DNA from: Synergistes jonesii
Lineage (GTDB): Bacteria > Synergistota > Synergistia > Synergistales > Synergistaceae
Length of the DNA stretch: 64,000 nt
Assembly (NCBI RefSeq): GCF_000712295.1
Contig: NZ_JMKI01000036.1
Location: 62,001-126,000 of the forward strand
Direction: 5' to 3'
The first letter of the stretch is position 1. Each line of letters opens with the position of its first letter. A program made the position numbers and the translations under genes. The notes under the pieces were generated by a model. The model saw only the letters and a list, made by a program, of their open reading frames with translations, did no database searches and was not told the DNA's origin. Of this stretch, positions 42,348 through 50,831 are shown piece after piece.

Positions 42348-43510
42348 GCTGGAAGAGAACGGCTGACGCCGTCGTCATAGGCGGCGGCATGATGGGAATG
42401 GCTACGGCCTACTATCTCAAAAAGCTGGGGATGAAAAGCGTAGTCCTGCTGGAAAAGAAGACGGCCGCCTCCGGAGCCACCGGAAGGTGCGCGGCGGCTT
42501 TCAGGGCGACCTGGGGCGGCGAGCTGAATATAATCCTCGGCAAGGCCTGCATCGAAAAATACGAACATCTGTCGGAAGAGCTGGGCATGGACATCGGCCT
42601 TTATCAGAACGGCTACCTCTTCATGGCCTACTCCGACGCGCAGGTCGAAAACTTCAAGAAGTGCATCGAACTGCAGAACTCCCTCGGCGTTCCGTCGAGG
42701 ATGCTCACGCACGACGAAGCGCGCGCTCTCTGCCCGGGGCTCTATACCGACGACATAAAGGGCTTCTACTGGTACAAGCGTGACGGGCACGCCGACCCGA
42801 TGCTCACGAACTTCGCGCACCAGGAGGCTGCAAAGCGCGAAGGCGTCGTCATCGAGAAGTTCACGGAGGTCACGGGCTTCAAAAAGACCAACGACGCGAT
42901 AAAGGGCGTGCGCACGAGCAAAGGCTATATAGACACGGACATCGTCATCAACGCGGCCGGCGCCTGGTCAGGAAAGGTCGCCGCGATGGCCGGGCTCGCC
43001 ATTCCGGTTCACGGAGAGCGCCACGAGATATTCGCGACCGAGCCGGTCGACTTCAACGTCTGCCCGACGTTCCTCATGAGCTACGACCCGGACTTCTACA
43101 TGCAGCAGCGCCCGCACGGCTCGATAATCGCCGGCTGCGGCCCGCACCGTTACCGCCCGGGTGCGGCGCCCTTCGACGACTACGAAATGGGCGACTGCTG
43201 GGACTTCCTCGAACATATGACGGGCATACTGACGCACGTGCTGCCGCGCACGAAGGGCATCCGCGTCGTCAGGCAGTGGTCCGGCATGTACGACATCACG
43301 CCGGACATGCAGCCGGTCATAGGCGAAGCGGACGAGCTGAAGGGCTTCTGGATGAACGTTTCCGGTTCGCGCGGCTTCATGTTCGGCCCCGTCGCCGGCG
43401 AGATGGTGGCCGAGCAGATACTCTTCGGCAAGACTAAGCTTCCAATAGAGAAGTTCCACTGGAACCGCTACGCAAGGGGCGAATATCTGCTTGATACGGC
43501 CATAGCGTAA
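42344..43510 (+). CDS. FAD-dependent amino-acid dehydrogenase, catalytic (beta/DAO) subunit
   Basis: 388-residue DAO-family flavoprotein: ADAVVIGGGMMGMATAYYLKKLG (residues 6-28 in two parts), ASGATGRCAAAFRATWGG for flavin binding, and the C-terminal GFWMNVSGSRGFMFGPVAGE closing the site. It resembles sarcosine oxidase beta, HcnC and D-hydroxyproline/proline dehydrogenase beta subunits, which oxidise secondary or D-amino acids to imines. As the last gene of the five-gene unit it is the probable substrate-oxidising part. Exact substrate is unknown. D-proline, hydroxyproline, sarcosine or glycine-type amines are candidates. Confidence 0.9.
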   Translation: MSWKRTADAVVIGGGMMGMATAYYLKKLGMKSVVLLEKKTAASGATGRCAAAFRATWGGELNIILGKACIEKYEHLSEELGMDIGLYQNGYLFMAYSDAQVENFKKCIELQNSLGVPSRMLTHDEARALCPGLYTDDIKGFYWYKRDGHADPMLTNFAHQEAAKREGVVIEKFTEVTGFKKTNDAIKGVRTSKGYIDTDIVINAAGAWSGKVAAMAGLAIPVHGERHEIFATEPVDFNVCPTFLMSYDPDFYMQQRPHGSIIAGCGPHRYRPGAAPFDDYEMGDCWDFLEHMTGILTHVLPRTKGIRVVRQWSGMYDITPDMQPVIGEADELKGFWMNVSGSRGFMFGPVAGEMVAEQILFGKTKLPIEKFHWNRYARGEYLLDTAIA

Positions 43511-43590
43511 AGGTTTTAAAGGGCGCGCGCTGAAGATGAGAGAGGGCGCATCGATTAGAAAAAGTAATCTATCTAATCAAAACAATCAAT

Positions 43591-43620
43591 TTTACAAATC
43601 TTCAGCGGCGCCCGTATAAT
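43591..43620 (+). promoter_or_regulatory. Promoter upstream of the ornithine cyclodeaminase-family gene
   Basis: TTTACA (43591-43596), 18-base spacer, perfect TATAAT (43615-43620). An inverted repeat GATTAG (43553-43558) / CTAATC (43573-43578) lies just upstream. Confidence 0.65.
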
Positions 43621-43704
43621 ATCCGTAAAGCCCGAGGGGAGAAAACGGCATAGAGGATTTTCCGTCTTGGGCGGCGGTTTTCGGCAACAGGGGAAATATA
43701 TTTT

Positions 43705-43733
43705 TTGACACAAAACAGGAGGTAATTTATAAT
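43705..43733 (+). promoter_or_regulatory. Full-consensus -35/-10 pair overlapping the start codon
   Basis: TTGACA (43705-43710), exactly 17 bases, TATAAT (43728-43733). The -10 box shares bases with the ATG at 43732-43734, and the spacer contains the ribosome site AGGAGGT. If active it would make a transcript beginning inside the gene. It may be a coincidence of AT-rich leader sequence. Confidence 0.4.
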
Positions 43734-44859
43734 GGCTGGTGGTAAGGAAGTAAAAACGCTGCTCCTTTCGCAGGACGACCTTCTCAAGGTCGGCGTTACA
43801 AATATGGCCGATTGCATCGACGTCATCGAAGGCGTCTTCAGCCTTATCGGCAAGGGCGACTATCTGATGGGCGGCCCGCTGCAGAACGAGCACGGGCAGA
43901 TGATTTATTTCCCGGACGAAGAGCGCTTCCCCGGGATGCCGGTGAGCGGGCCGGACCGCCGCTTTATGTCGATGATCGGCTATCTCGGCGGCAAATATAA
44001 GATCTGCGGCGAAAAGTGGTACGGCTCCAACCCCGCTAACACCTCGCGCGGGCTGCCGCGTTCGATATTGACGACGATCCTCAACGACGCCGACACGGGC
44101 GCGCCCTTCGCGATCATGAGCGGCAACCAGATCTCCGCGATGCGCACCGGCGCCGTTCCCGGAGTCATCGCGCGCCATCTTGCGCGCAAGGGCTCGAAGG
44201 TGGTCGGAGTGATCGGCGGCGGCGTAGTCAACCGCGGAGGGCTGCTTGCTATAAAGACGGCGGTGCCGACGATCGAAGAGGCCGTCCTCTACGACATCAA
44301 CCTCGAAAAGGGCAGGAAGTGGGCGGAGGAAGAGAGCAAGGCGCTCAACATCAAAGTCTCCGTCACGACGAATATCGAAGAGGCGATACGTCCCGCCGAC
44401 GTCGTCGCGATAGCTACCGGCGGCAACGTAGTGCCGCGCATCGAGAAGGAGTGGCTCAAGAAGGGCGCGCTGGTGATCTTCACGGGCGACGCCGACTTCG
44501 ATCCCGAGGCCTACTCGGAGAACACCGTCTTCGCGGACAACTGGAAGATGCATCAGGCCTTCATCGCCGACGGTAAAGAGCACCCGAAGGGACTGGAGGC
44601 GGTCTCCGTAGTCGCCCCTTCGTACCATCTGCTACTCGCCATTCAGGCGGGCAAGTTCGATGAAAAGAAAGTCCGTAACCTGGGCGACGTCGTGAACGGC
44701 ATCGACAAGGGGCGCAGCAGCGACGACGAGATCATCATGTTCGTGACGGGCGGCATGCCGCTGCACGACATAGCGTGGGGCAAGACGCTCTACGACCGCG
44801 CGGTCAAAGAGGGGCTCGGCCAGGAGTTCTGCTTCTTCAAGGAAGCTTACTGGAGATAA
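43732..44859 (+). CDS. Ornithine cyclodeaminase / mu-crystallin family protein
   Basis: 375-residue NAD(P)-binding enzyme of the OCD/mu-crystallin fold: N-terminal dimer half with LLLSQDDLLKVGVTNMADCI, AIMSGNQISAMRTGAVPGVI (about 127-146) and Rossmann loop VVGVIGGGVVNRGG (about 156). Relatives include ornithine cyclodeaminase, ketimine and delta1-pyrroline-2-carboxylate reductases; some genomes label close homologues tyramine oxidase subunit B. Following an imine-forming dehydrogenase, an imine reductase such as pyrroline-2-carboxylate reductase is attractive but unproven. AGGAGGT precedes the ATG. A strong terminator follows, so it is a unit of its own. Confidence 0.85.
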   Translation: MAGGKEVKTLLLSQDDLLKVGVTNMADCIDVIEGVFSLIGKGDYLMGGPLQNEHGQMIYFPDEERFPGMPVSGPDRRFMSMIGYLGGKYKICGEKWYGSNPANTSRGLPRSILTTILNDADTGAPFAIMSGNQISAMRTGAVPGVIARHLARKGSKVVGVIGGGVVNRGGLLAIKTAVPTIEEAVLYDINLEKGRKWAEEESKALNIKVSVTTNIEEAIRPADVVAIATGGNVVPRIEKEWLKKGALVIFTGDADFDPEAYSENTVFADNWKMHQAFIADGKEHPKGLEAVSVVAPSYHLLLAIQAGKFDEKKVRNLGDVVNGIDKGRSSDDEIIMFVTGGMPLHDIAWGKTLYDRAVKEGLGQEFCFFKEAYWR

Positions 44860-44892
44860 AAAAGATTTAAGTTTCTGAGTTACGGCCATACG

Positions 44893-44939
44893 GCGTCTGT
44901 CCTGCACAAAATATATTCTGCGAGACAGACGCTGTTTTT
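44893..44939 (+). terminator. Terminator of the OCD-family gene
   Basis: Perfect 9-bp stem GCGTCTGTC/GACAGACGC with a 22-base loop, then TGTTTTT. Confidence 0.88.
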
Positions 44940-44948
44940 AAAATGAGA

Positions 44949-45126
44949 GGCTTTGCGGCGGCGCAAAGCGTCGGCCCGTCTTCTCAGGCGCTGAGGGCGG
45001 CGCTGAAAGGGCGGAAGGAGTATCCGTAATTTTTTAATCGTTCATTGTCGGGCCCGCGGTATGAAGCTTGGCATATCGCAACTTAAAGGGCGGTAAGCAG
45101 CAAAAAACACGGGGAGGCTGAAGGAA
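44949..45126 (+). promoter_or_regulatory. Structured leader region of the mop operon
   Basis: Non-coding. Contains a perfect 8-bp hairpin GCTTTGCG-GCGG-CGCAAAGC (44950-44969), then CTCAG-GCG-CTGAG (about 44983-44995). GGGGAGG is the mop ribosome site. I see no clear promoter and cannot match the hairpins to the molybdenum-cofactor riboswitch consensus by eye, though a molybdenum-responsive RNA is conceivable. Confidence 0.45.
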
Positions 45127-48048
45127 ATGGCATTGAGAAAGATGTGGCTCAAGATAAACGGGGCGAACAGAATGTTCGCCTGCGATCCCGCAAAAGACTC
45201 TTTGGCGGATGTGCTGAGACGCCTGGGGCTCACCAGCGTAAAGGTCGGATGCGGCATAGGCGTCTGCGGCTCCTGCACGGTTCTTCTGAACGGGGAGCTC
45301 GTCAGATCCTGCGCGCGCAAGATGGCGCGCATAGACGAATACAGCGAAGTGACTACGGTCGAAGGGATAGGCACGCCGACTAATCTGCACCCTGTGCAGG
45401 TGGCGTTTATGAACAACGGCGCGGTCCAGTGCGGTTTCTGCACGCCTGGATTTATAGTATCTTCGTACGCGCTGCTGCAGAAAAACGATAATCCGACGCG
45501 CGAAGAGGTGCGCGACTGGTTCCATAAACATAGGAACGTATGCCGCTGCACCGGCTACAAACAGATAGTGGACGCGGTCATGGATGCCGCCAAGGTGGTG
45601 CGCGGAGAGGCCACGATCGACGATATAAAGGTCAAACTTCCCGAAGACAAGGAATATTACGGCAAGCCGCTCGTGCGCCCGACCTCTCTCGCCAAGGTGT
45701 GCGGGCTCGCCGACTACGGCGACGACCAGGAGCTGAAGATGCCCGCCGACACGCTTAAGGTAGCGGTGGTCCAGCCCCGTCTCGCTCATCACGCGAAGAT
45801 TCTTAAGATAGACGCCTCTGAAGCCGAGAAGATGCCCGGTGTGAAGAAAATCATCATGGCCGCGGACCTCAAGGCGGCAGGCGGCTCGAACGTGATGGCC
45901 GAAGCCAACTTCCACGAGCGCAGCACGGTAAGGATTCCCAGCCGCAACGTCCTCGCCGAGGACAAGATCTACCGCTACGGCGATGTAGTAGCGCTCGCGG
46001 TCGCCGACACCAAGGAGCACGCGCGCGCCGCGGCCGCCAAGGTGAAGGTCGAGATAGAAAAGCTTCCGGAGTATCTGAGCTTCCTTGAGGCGGCGATGCC
46101 GGACGCCCAGCGCATCCACGAGGACACGCCCAACATCTTCTGCAAGCAGCCGGTACTCAAGGGCGCCGGCCTCGAAGAGCCGGAAAAGGTGGCGGAGATC
46201 ATCGATAACTCAGCTTACAGCGTCGAAGGCAGCTTCTATTCGTCGCGCGAGCCGCACCTTTCGATCGAAGGCGACTCCGTGCAGTGCTACTTCGACGAGG
46301 ACGGTTTCCTCACGTTCCAGTGCAAATCTCAGGGCGTCTACTCCTCGATCAGCCGCATAGGCACCTGCCTCGGCGTACCGACGTCGAAGCTGCGCGTAAT
46401 GATGAACCCGACGGGGGCGAGCTTCGGCTGGTCGACGAACGCCGGCGACCTCTGCCTGGCGGGGGCCGCGGCCGTCGTTATGAAGGAGCCGGTGGCGCTT
46501 TCGATGAGCTACGAGGAACACCAGCACTTCTCGGGAAAGCGCTGCCCATCCTATTCGAACGGGCGCCTCGCCTGCGACGAGGAGGGAAAGCTGACCGCGG
46601 CGGAATTTGATTTCGGCCTCGACCACGGCGCATACTCGTGGGGCGGCGACGACTGCTTCACAAAGCAGGCGCGCTTCGCCTTCTTCCCCTACTCGATCCC
46701 GAACGTTGCAGGGCTCTGCCGCGTCGCGAACACCAACCACAACTTCGGCACGGCCTACCGCAGCTACGGCTCGCCGCAGGCCTATACACTCAGCGAAGCA
46801 CTCGTCGATATGCTCGCCGAAAAGGCTGGGATCGACCCCTTCGACTTCCGCTACCGCAACATAGGGCGCCCCGGCGATACGAATATCAACAGCTATCCCT
46901 TCCGTCAGTACCCGATGGAAGAGATGATGAACATATTGAAGCCCCTCTACGACAAGGCGGTGGCGGAGGCTAAGGCCGCCGACACGCCGGAAAAGCGCCG
47001 CGGCGTGGGGCTCGCGTGGGGCGGGTTTAACGTAACGGAGGGAGGCACCGACAAATCGGCTGCCGCCATCGAGCTCAACCCCGACGGGACCTTCACGAAG
47101 TACGACACATATCAGGAGCTCGGCCAGGGCGGCGACATCGGCTCGCTGATGCTTACGCTTGAGGCGCTCAAGCCGCTCGGCGTGACGCCGGATATGATCA
47201 AGCTCGTGCAGAACGATACAAAGCTGTGCCCGGACAGCGGCATGTCCGGCGCGAGCCGCACGCACTACATGAGCGGCAAGGCGACGATGAACGCGGCCGA
47301 GCAGCTGATAAACGCGATGAGAAAGCCGGACGGCACGTTCCGCACTTACGAGGAGATGAAGGCCGAGGGCATCCCGACGAAGTACACGGGAAAATGGACG
47401 TGCGCCAGCGTCGAAGGGCTCTGCCGCCTCGACCCCAACACCGGCATAGGAGACCCGAGCCCCTCATACACCTACTGCCTCAACATGGCCGAAGTCGAAG
47501 TCGACACCAAGAGCGGCAAGACGACGGTGCTTCGCTTCAGCTGTGTCGACGACGTCGGCAAGGTGGGCAATCTGGCCGCGGTAAACGGCCAGGCGTACGG
47601 CGGCATTTCGCACAGCATAGGCTTCGCGCTCAGCGAAATATACGAGGATGTGAAGAAACACACCAACATCGCGGCGTGCGGCGTCCCCTACATCAAGGAC
47701 ATCCCCGACGAAATCAACGTCATACACTACCAGCGCCCAGATGAAATCGGCCCCTTCGGCTCCTCCGGCGCTTCCGAAGCCTTCCAGTCGTCCGGACACG
47801 TGGCTGTGCTGAACGCCATCAACAACGCCTGCGGCGTGCGCATCCACGAGATACCGGCGACGCCGGCTAAGGTGAAGGCCGGGCTCGACGCGATAGCGGC
47901 CGGCGGCAGGCCCGAAGAGCCGGCGAAATACTTCCTCGGCTCCGACCTCTACGAAGAGCTCGACGACATAAAGGCCAATCCGGTGAAGTACGAAGGAGAG
48001 CCAGATTTCTTCCGCGCTCTCGGCGACACCACGGAAAAATTCTTCTAA
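45127..48048 (+). CDS. mop: Molybdenum-containing aldehyde oxidoreductase (Mop, xanthine oxidase family)
   Basis: 973-residue single-chain molybdenum hydroxylase like the Desulfovibrio gigas enzyme. The N-terminal plant-type [2Fe-2S] domain has Cys42, 47, 50 and 62. The second helical [2Fe-2S] domain has Cys102, 105, 139 and 141, at the spacing known for D. gigas Mop. There is no FAD domain. The molybdopterin-binding part runs from about 190 to the end (LKVAVVQPRLAHHAKI, TGASFGWSTNAGDL, FGTAYRSYGSPQA). The catalytic Glu is Glu884 in GSSGASEAF. Oxidises an aldehyde or N-heterocycle with water as oxygen donor. First of a seven-gene cluster of maturation- or partner-like genes. A stable hairpin follows it. 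Confidence 0.93.
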   Translation: MALRKMWLKINGANRMFACDPAKDSLADVLRRLGLTSVKVGCGIGVCGSCTVLLNGELVRSCARKMARIDEYSEVTTVEGIGTPTNLHPVQVAFMNNGAVQCGFCTPGFIVSSYALLQKNDNPTREEVRDWFHKHRNVCRCTGYKQIVDAVMDAAKVVRGEATIDDIKVKLPEDKEYYGKPLVRPTSLAKVCGLADYGDDQELKMPADTLKVAVVQPRLAHHAKILKIDASEAEKMPGVKKIIMAADLKAAGGSNVMAEANFHERSTVRIPSRNVLAEDKIYRYGDVVALAVADTKEHARAAAAKVKVEIEKLPEYLSFLEAAMPDAQRIHEDTPNIFCKQPVLKGAGLEEPEKVAEIIDNSAYSVEGSFYSSREPHLSIEGDSVQCYFDEDGFLTFQCKSQGVYSSISRIGTCLGVPTSKLRVMMNPTGASFGWSTNAGDLCLAGAAAVVMKEPVALSMSYEEHQHFSGKRCPSYSNGRLACDEEGKLTAAEFDFGLDHGAYSWGGDDCFTKQARFAFFPYSIPNVAGLCRVANTNHNFGTAYRSYGSPQAYTLSEALVDMLAEKAGIDPFDFRYRNIGRPGDTNINSYPFRQYPMEEMMNILKPLYDKAVAEAKAADTPEKRRGVGLAWGGFNVTEGGTDKSAAAIELNPDGTFTKYDTYQELGQGGDIGSLMLTLEALKPLGVTPDMIKLVQNDTKLCPDSGMSGASRTHYMSGKATMNAAEQLINAMRKPDGTFRTYEEMKAEGIPTKYTGKWTCASVEGLCRLDPNTGIGDPSPSYTYCLNMAEVEVDTKSGKTTVLRFSCVDDVGKVGNLAAVNGQAYGGISHSIGFALSEIYEDVKKHTNIAACGVPYIKDIPDEINVIHYQRPDEIGPFGSSGASEAFQSSGHVAVLNAINNACGVRIHEIPATPAKVKAGLDAIAAGGRPEEPAKYFLGSDLYEELDDIKANPVKYEGEPDFFRALGDTTEKFF

Positions 48049-48072
48049 GAATCGGATAACGACTTGAAGCTG

Positions 48073-48108
48073 TACTTCGGGCCGCATTTTTACACGCGGC
48101 CCGAAGTA
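48073..48108 (+). promoter_or_regulatory. Strong intercistronic hairpin after mop
   Basis: Perfect 13-bp stem (48073-48085 with 48096-48108) and a 10-base loop, in the gap before the accessory genes. No T tract follows, so it more likely protects the mop mRNA 3' end or marks a processing site than acts as a full terminator. Confidence 0.8.
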
Positions 48109-48153
48109 TGCTATAAAAATGTAGGACGACAAACGGCTGCGGGGTGTCTTGAT

Positions 48154-48561
48154 ATGGATGATGAACTGAAGCGGATGTATCAGCTGAAGGTCGAAGGGCT
48201 CTGCTGCTCTTCGATACTTATAGAGATGGGGCTCGAGCTTCGCGGCGAAAGCAACGAGCAGTTCGTCAAGGCGGCGAGGGCCCTCTGCGACGGAATACAC
48301 AGCGGGCTTATCTGCGGCGCTCTGACCGGCGCCGTCTGTATGCTCGCGCTCTTCGACGAGAAAAATATCGAGATGACGAAGGAAATGGCCGACTGGTTCA
48401 CGAACGAGCTCTGCGCAAAGTACGGCTCGGCCGACTGCCGCGCGATAACGCACCTCGCCCCTTACGAAAAAGCGGTCAAATGCCCCGAGATATTGAAGGC
48501 GACATATCTGCGCGCGAAGGAGCTGCTTGAGGAATTCGGTTATATAGAGCCGGGCGGGTAA
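48154..48561 (+). CDS. C-GCAxxG-C-C family redox protein (DVU_1555-like)
   Basis: 135-residue Cys-rich helical protein. The family motif is seen as GLICGALTGAVC (about 54-65), with further cysteines in GLCCSS (about 16), ALC, NELCAKYGSADCRAI and VKCPEI. Such proteins are thought to bind an Fe-S cluster or carry redox-active thiols. ATG 48154 is chosen. An upstream in-frame extension would run through the hairpin that follows mop and is not convincing. It is the first accessory gene after mop and lies 2 bases before the large electron-transfer protein. Function unknown. The linkage to mop is the main clue. Confidence 0.82.
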   Translation: MDDELKRMYQLKVEGLCCSSILIEMGLELRGESNEQFVKAARALCDGIHSGLICGALTGAVCMLALFDEKNIEMTKEMADWFTNELCAKYGSADCRAITHLAPYEKAVKCPEILKATYLRAKELLEEFGYIEPGG

Positions 48562-48563
48562 CC

Positions 48564-50831
48564 ATGGACGAGACTGTAAAAAATCAGATCAGAAACTGCT
48601 GCCTGGAAAAGGAGGCCGCTCCCTGCGTATCGGCCTGCCCCTTCCATTTCGACGTGCGCGGATTTATTCCAAAGGCCGGCCGCGGAGCGTTCAACTTAGC
48701 CTACAGGGCCTACGCGAACGCCGTAGCCTTTCCGCGAATAGTTTCCCAGATATGCGGCGAACCCTGCCGCGCCGGCTGCCCGCTTAAAGACAGGGGCGGC
48801 GCGGTAAACCTCAAGCTTATCGAGCAGGCCGTCGTAAAATCAGCGACGCGCACGGCGCCGAACAGCTACAATCTGCCCGCGAAGGGGAAAAGAATCGCGG
48901 TGATAGGCGGCGGCGCTGGCGGCCTGGCGTGCGCGCTGCACCTGTGCAACAAAAAGTATGACGTCACGGTTTACGAAAAGACGGAGAGGCTCGGCGGGCG
49001 GCTGTGGGAGACGCTCTCCCCCGACATCTTTTTAAAGGATATAGCGGAGCAGTTTTCCAAAGAAAAATACGAGCTCCTCCTCGGCCGCGAGATAGGGGAG
49101 ATCGGCGAAATAAGAGAGAAGTTCGACGCTGTGTACGTCGCCACCGGCAGAGGCGGCGAAAGCTTCGGGCTCTTGAGGGCTTGCGAAATGCGCGAAGCCT
49201 CGGCCTCTTCTCTCGACGGGGTATTTCTCGGCGGCGCGCTGCTCGGCGCCTCCCCCGTCGAGGCGATAGCGCAGGGCGCGGCGGCGGCAGGGCTCATCGA
49301 AGGCTACCTTAAAACCGGAATTGCGAAAAGCGCTGAGCCGCACCCACCCACGAGGATAAAATTGAACCTCGACGGCGTTGAGACAAAGCCGGAGCTCCTC
49401 CCCGCCTCTTCCGACGGCTACAGCGGGGAGGAAGCCGCGGCGGAGGCGCTGCGCTGCATCAGATGCCGCTGCGATTCTTGCGTCCGCGCCTGCGACATGA
49501 TGGCGTATTTCCAGAAATTCCCCAAGCTGATCGAGGAAGAGGTACACATCACGATATACCCCGGCACGCTCGACGGCAACGGCACGGTGGCGACGCGCCT
49601 CATCTCCACATGTAATCAGTGCGGGCTCTGCGGCAAAGTCTGCCCGGAAAAGATCGACGTGGGGCTTTTCATGAGGGAAAGCCATATAGCGATGCGCGAA
49701 AAGAAGGCCATGCCGTGGGCCTTCCATGAATTCTGGCTCAACGACATGGATTTCTCGCGCTCGGAGCGCGCGCAGTTCTTTTACACGCCCGCAGGCAAAT
49801 GCGCCTATTTGTTCTTCCCCGGCTGCCAGATGGGCGCGTCGAACCCGGATTATGTCACTAAGACATACGCGCTTTTGCGGGAGCTCGCCGGCCCCTGCGC
49901 CGTTTACGTCACTTGCTGCGGCGCGCCGGCGCTGTGGGCAGGCGACAAAGGCGTTTATGAAGGCATCTGCGGCGAACTGAAGGATAAATGGCGCAGCTGT
50001 GGCGAGCCGGAGATCATCTTCGGCTGTCCTACGTGCAGGGAGATGATGAACCGCCACCTGCCGGAGATGAAGGGCAGGATGCTCTCCGACCTGCTCTGGG
50101 AGCTGGGGGCGAAGATCCCCGACGCGCACGGCGCGGAGGTGTCGCTTTTCGACCCCTGCTCGGCGCGCGACTTTCCCGAGACGCAGAGGAACGTGCGCGC
50201 TCTGCTCTCCTCCGCGGGATACGTCTTGAGCCCGCTGGAATATGAAAAAGAGCGCGCGAAATGCTGTTCGTGGGGCGGACAGATCTCGATAGCGAATCCC
50301 CCCTACGCGAGGTGGCTCGTGGAAAAACGGCTCTCGGAGGGAGAGGCGCCGTACGTCGTCTACTGCACGAACTGCCGCGACGTCTTTGCCGACGCGGGCA
50401 AGCCGGTGCGGCACATCCTCGACCTGCTCTTCGGGCTGGAGAGGGAGGGGCGCACGCCGACGTACAGCAAAAGGCGCGACAACCGAGAAGAGGTGAAGAG
50501 GCTTTTGACAAAGGAACTGCTCGGCATGGAACTGCCCGAAAAAGAGAAAATCCCGCTTTTTATTTCGCCGGAGCTCGAAGCTAAGATGAACAGGGACAGG
50601 ATACTCGAAGAAGACGTCGCCGCCGTGATCGCTTTCTGCGAAAAGACGGGAAGAAAGCTGGTCGACGAGCGGGGGCATTTCATCGGATACAGCGAGATCG
50701 GACATATCACCTGCTGGGCCGAATATTCGCCGGAAAAAGACGGCTACAGGGTGCATAACGCGTATCCGCACCGTATGAAGATAGAGCTTGAAGAGGTGTG
50801 GCATGGAAGAAAAACCAAAGCTGACTTGTAG
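48564..50831 (+). CDS. Large flavin/iron-sulphur/CCG-domain electron-transfer protein (DVU_1558-like)
   Basis: 755 residues with several modules. An N-terminal GltD-like Fe-S region (CLEKEAAPCVSACPFHFDVRG, two motifs, and ICGEPCRAGCPLKDRGG, about 13-75). An FAD fold (RIAVIGGGAGGLACALHL, about 108). A dicluster ferredoxin (CIRCRCDSCVRACDM about 294; CNQCGLCGKVCPEK about 350). Two HdrB-like CCG domains (TCCGAPALW about 453; KCCSWGGQ about 570). The C-terminal part is soluble (LFISPELEAKMNRDR). It looks like a hub passing electrons between a nicotinamide or flavin donor and Fe-S partners, probably the electron acceptor for Mop. Overlaps the next gene by 29 bases. Confidence 0.85.
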   Translation: MDETVKNQIRNCCLEKEAAPCVSACPFHFDVRGFIPKAGRGAFNLAYRAYANAVAFPRIVSQICGEPCRAGCPLKDRGGAVNLKLIEQAVVKSATRTAPNSYNLPAKGKRIAVIGGGAGGLACALHLCNKKYDVTVYEKTERLGGRLWETLSPDIFLKDIAEQFSKEKYELLLGREIGEIGEIREKFDAVYVATGRGGESFGLLRACEMREASASSLDGVFLGGALLGASPVEAIAQGAAAAGLIEGYLKTGIAKSAEPHPPTRIKLNLDGVETKPELLPASSDGYSGEEAAAEALRCIRCRCDSCVRACDMMAYFQKFPKLIEEEVHITIYPGTLDGNGTVATRLISTCNQCGLCGKVCPEKIDVGLFMRESHIAMREKKAMPWAFHEFWLNDMDFSRSERAQFFYTPAGKCAYLFFPGCQMGASNPDYVTKTYALLRELAGPCAVYVTCCGAPALWAGDKGVYEGICGELKDKWRSCGEPEIIFGCPTCREMMNRHLPEMKGRMLSDLLWELGAKIPDAHGAEVSLFDPCSARDFPETQRNVRALLSSAGYVLSPLEYEKERAKCCSWGGQISIANPPYARWLVEKRLSEGEAPYVVYCTNCRDVFADAGKPVRHILDLLFGLEREGRTPTYSKRRDNREEVKRLLTKELLGMELPEKEKIPLFISPELEAKMNRDRILEEDVAAVIAFCEKTGRKLVDERGHFIGYSEIGHITCWAEYSPEKDGYRVHNAYPHRMKIELEEVWHGRKTKADL

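Noticed and set aside
44940-45126. Molybdenum-cofactor riboswitch before mop
   Set aside because: Hairpins are present, but I could not match the conserved core by eye. Left as a structured leader only. A covariance-model search would decide.
48064-48153. Longer N-terminus (30 residues) for the C-GCAxxG-C-C protein
   Set aside because: It would be translated from the strong hairpin after mop, and the extension has no family character.
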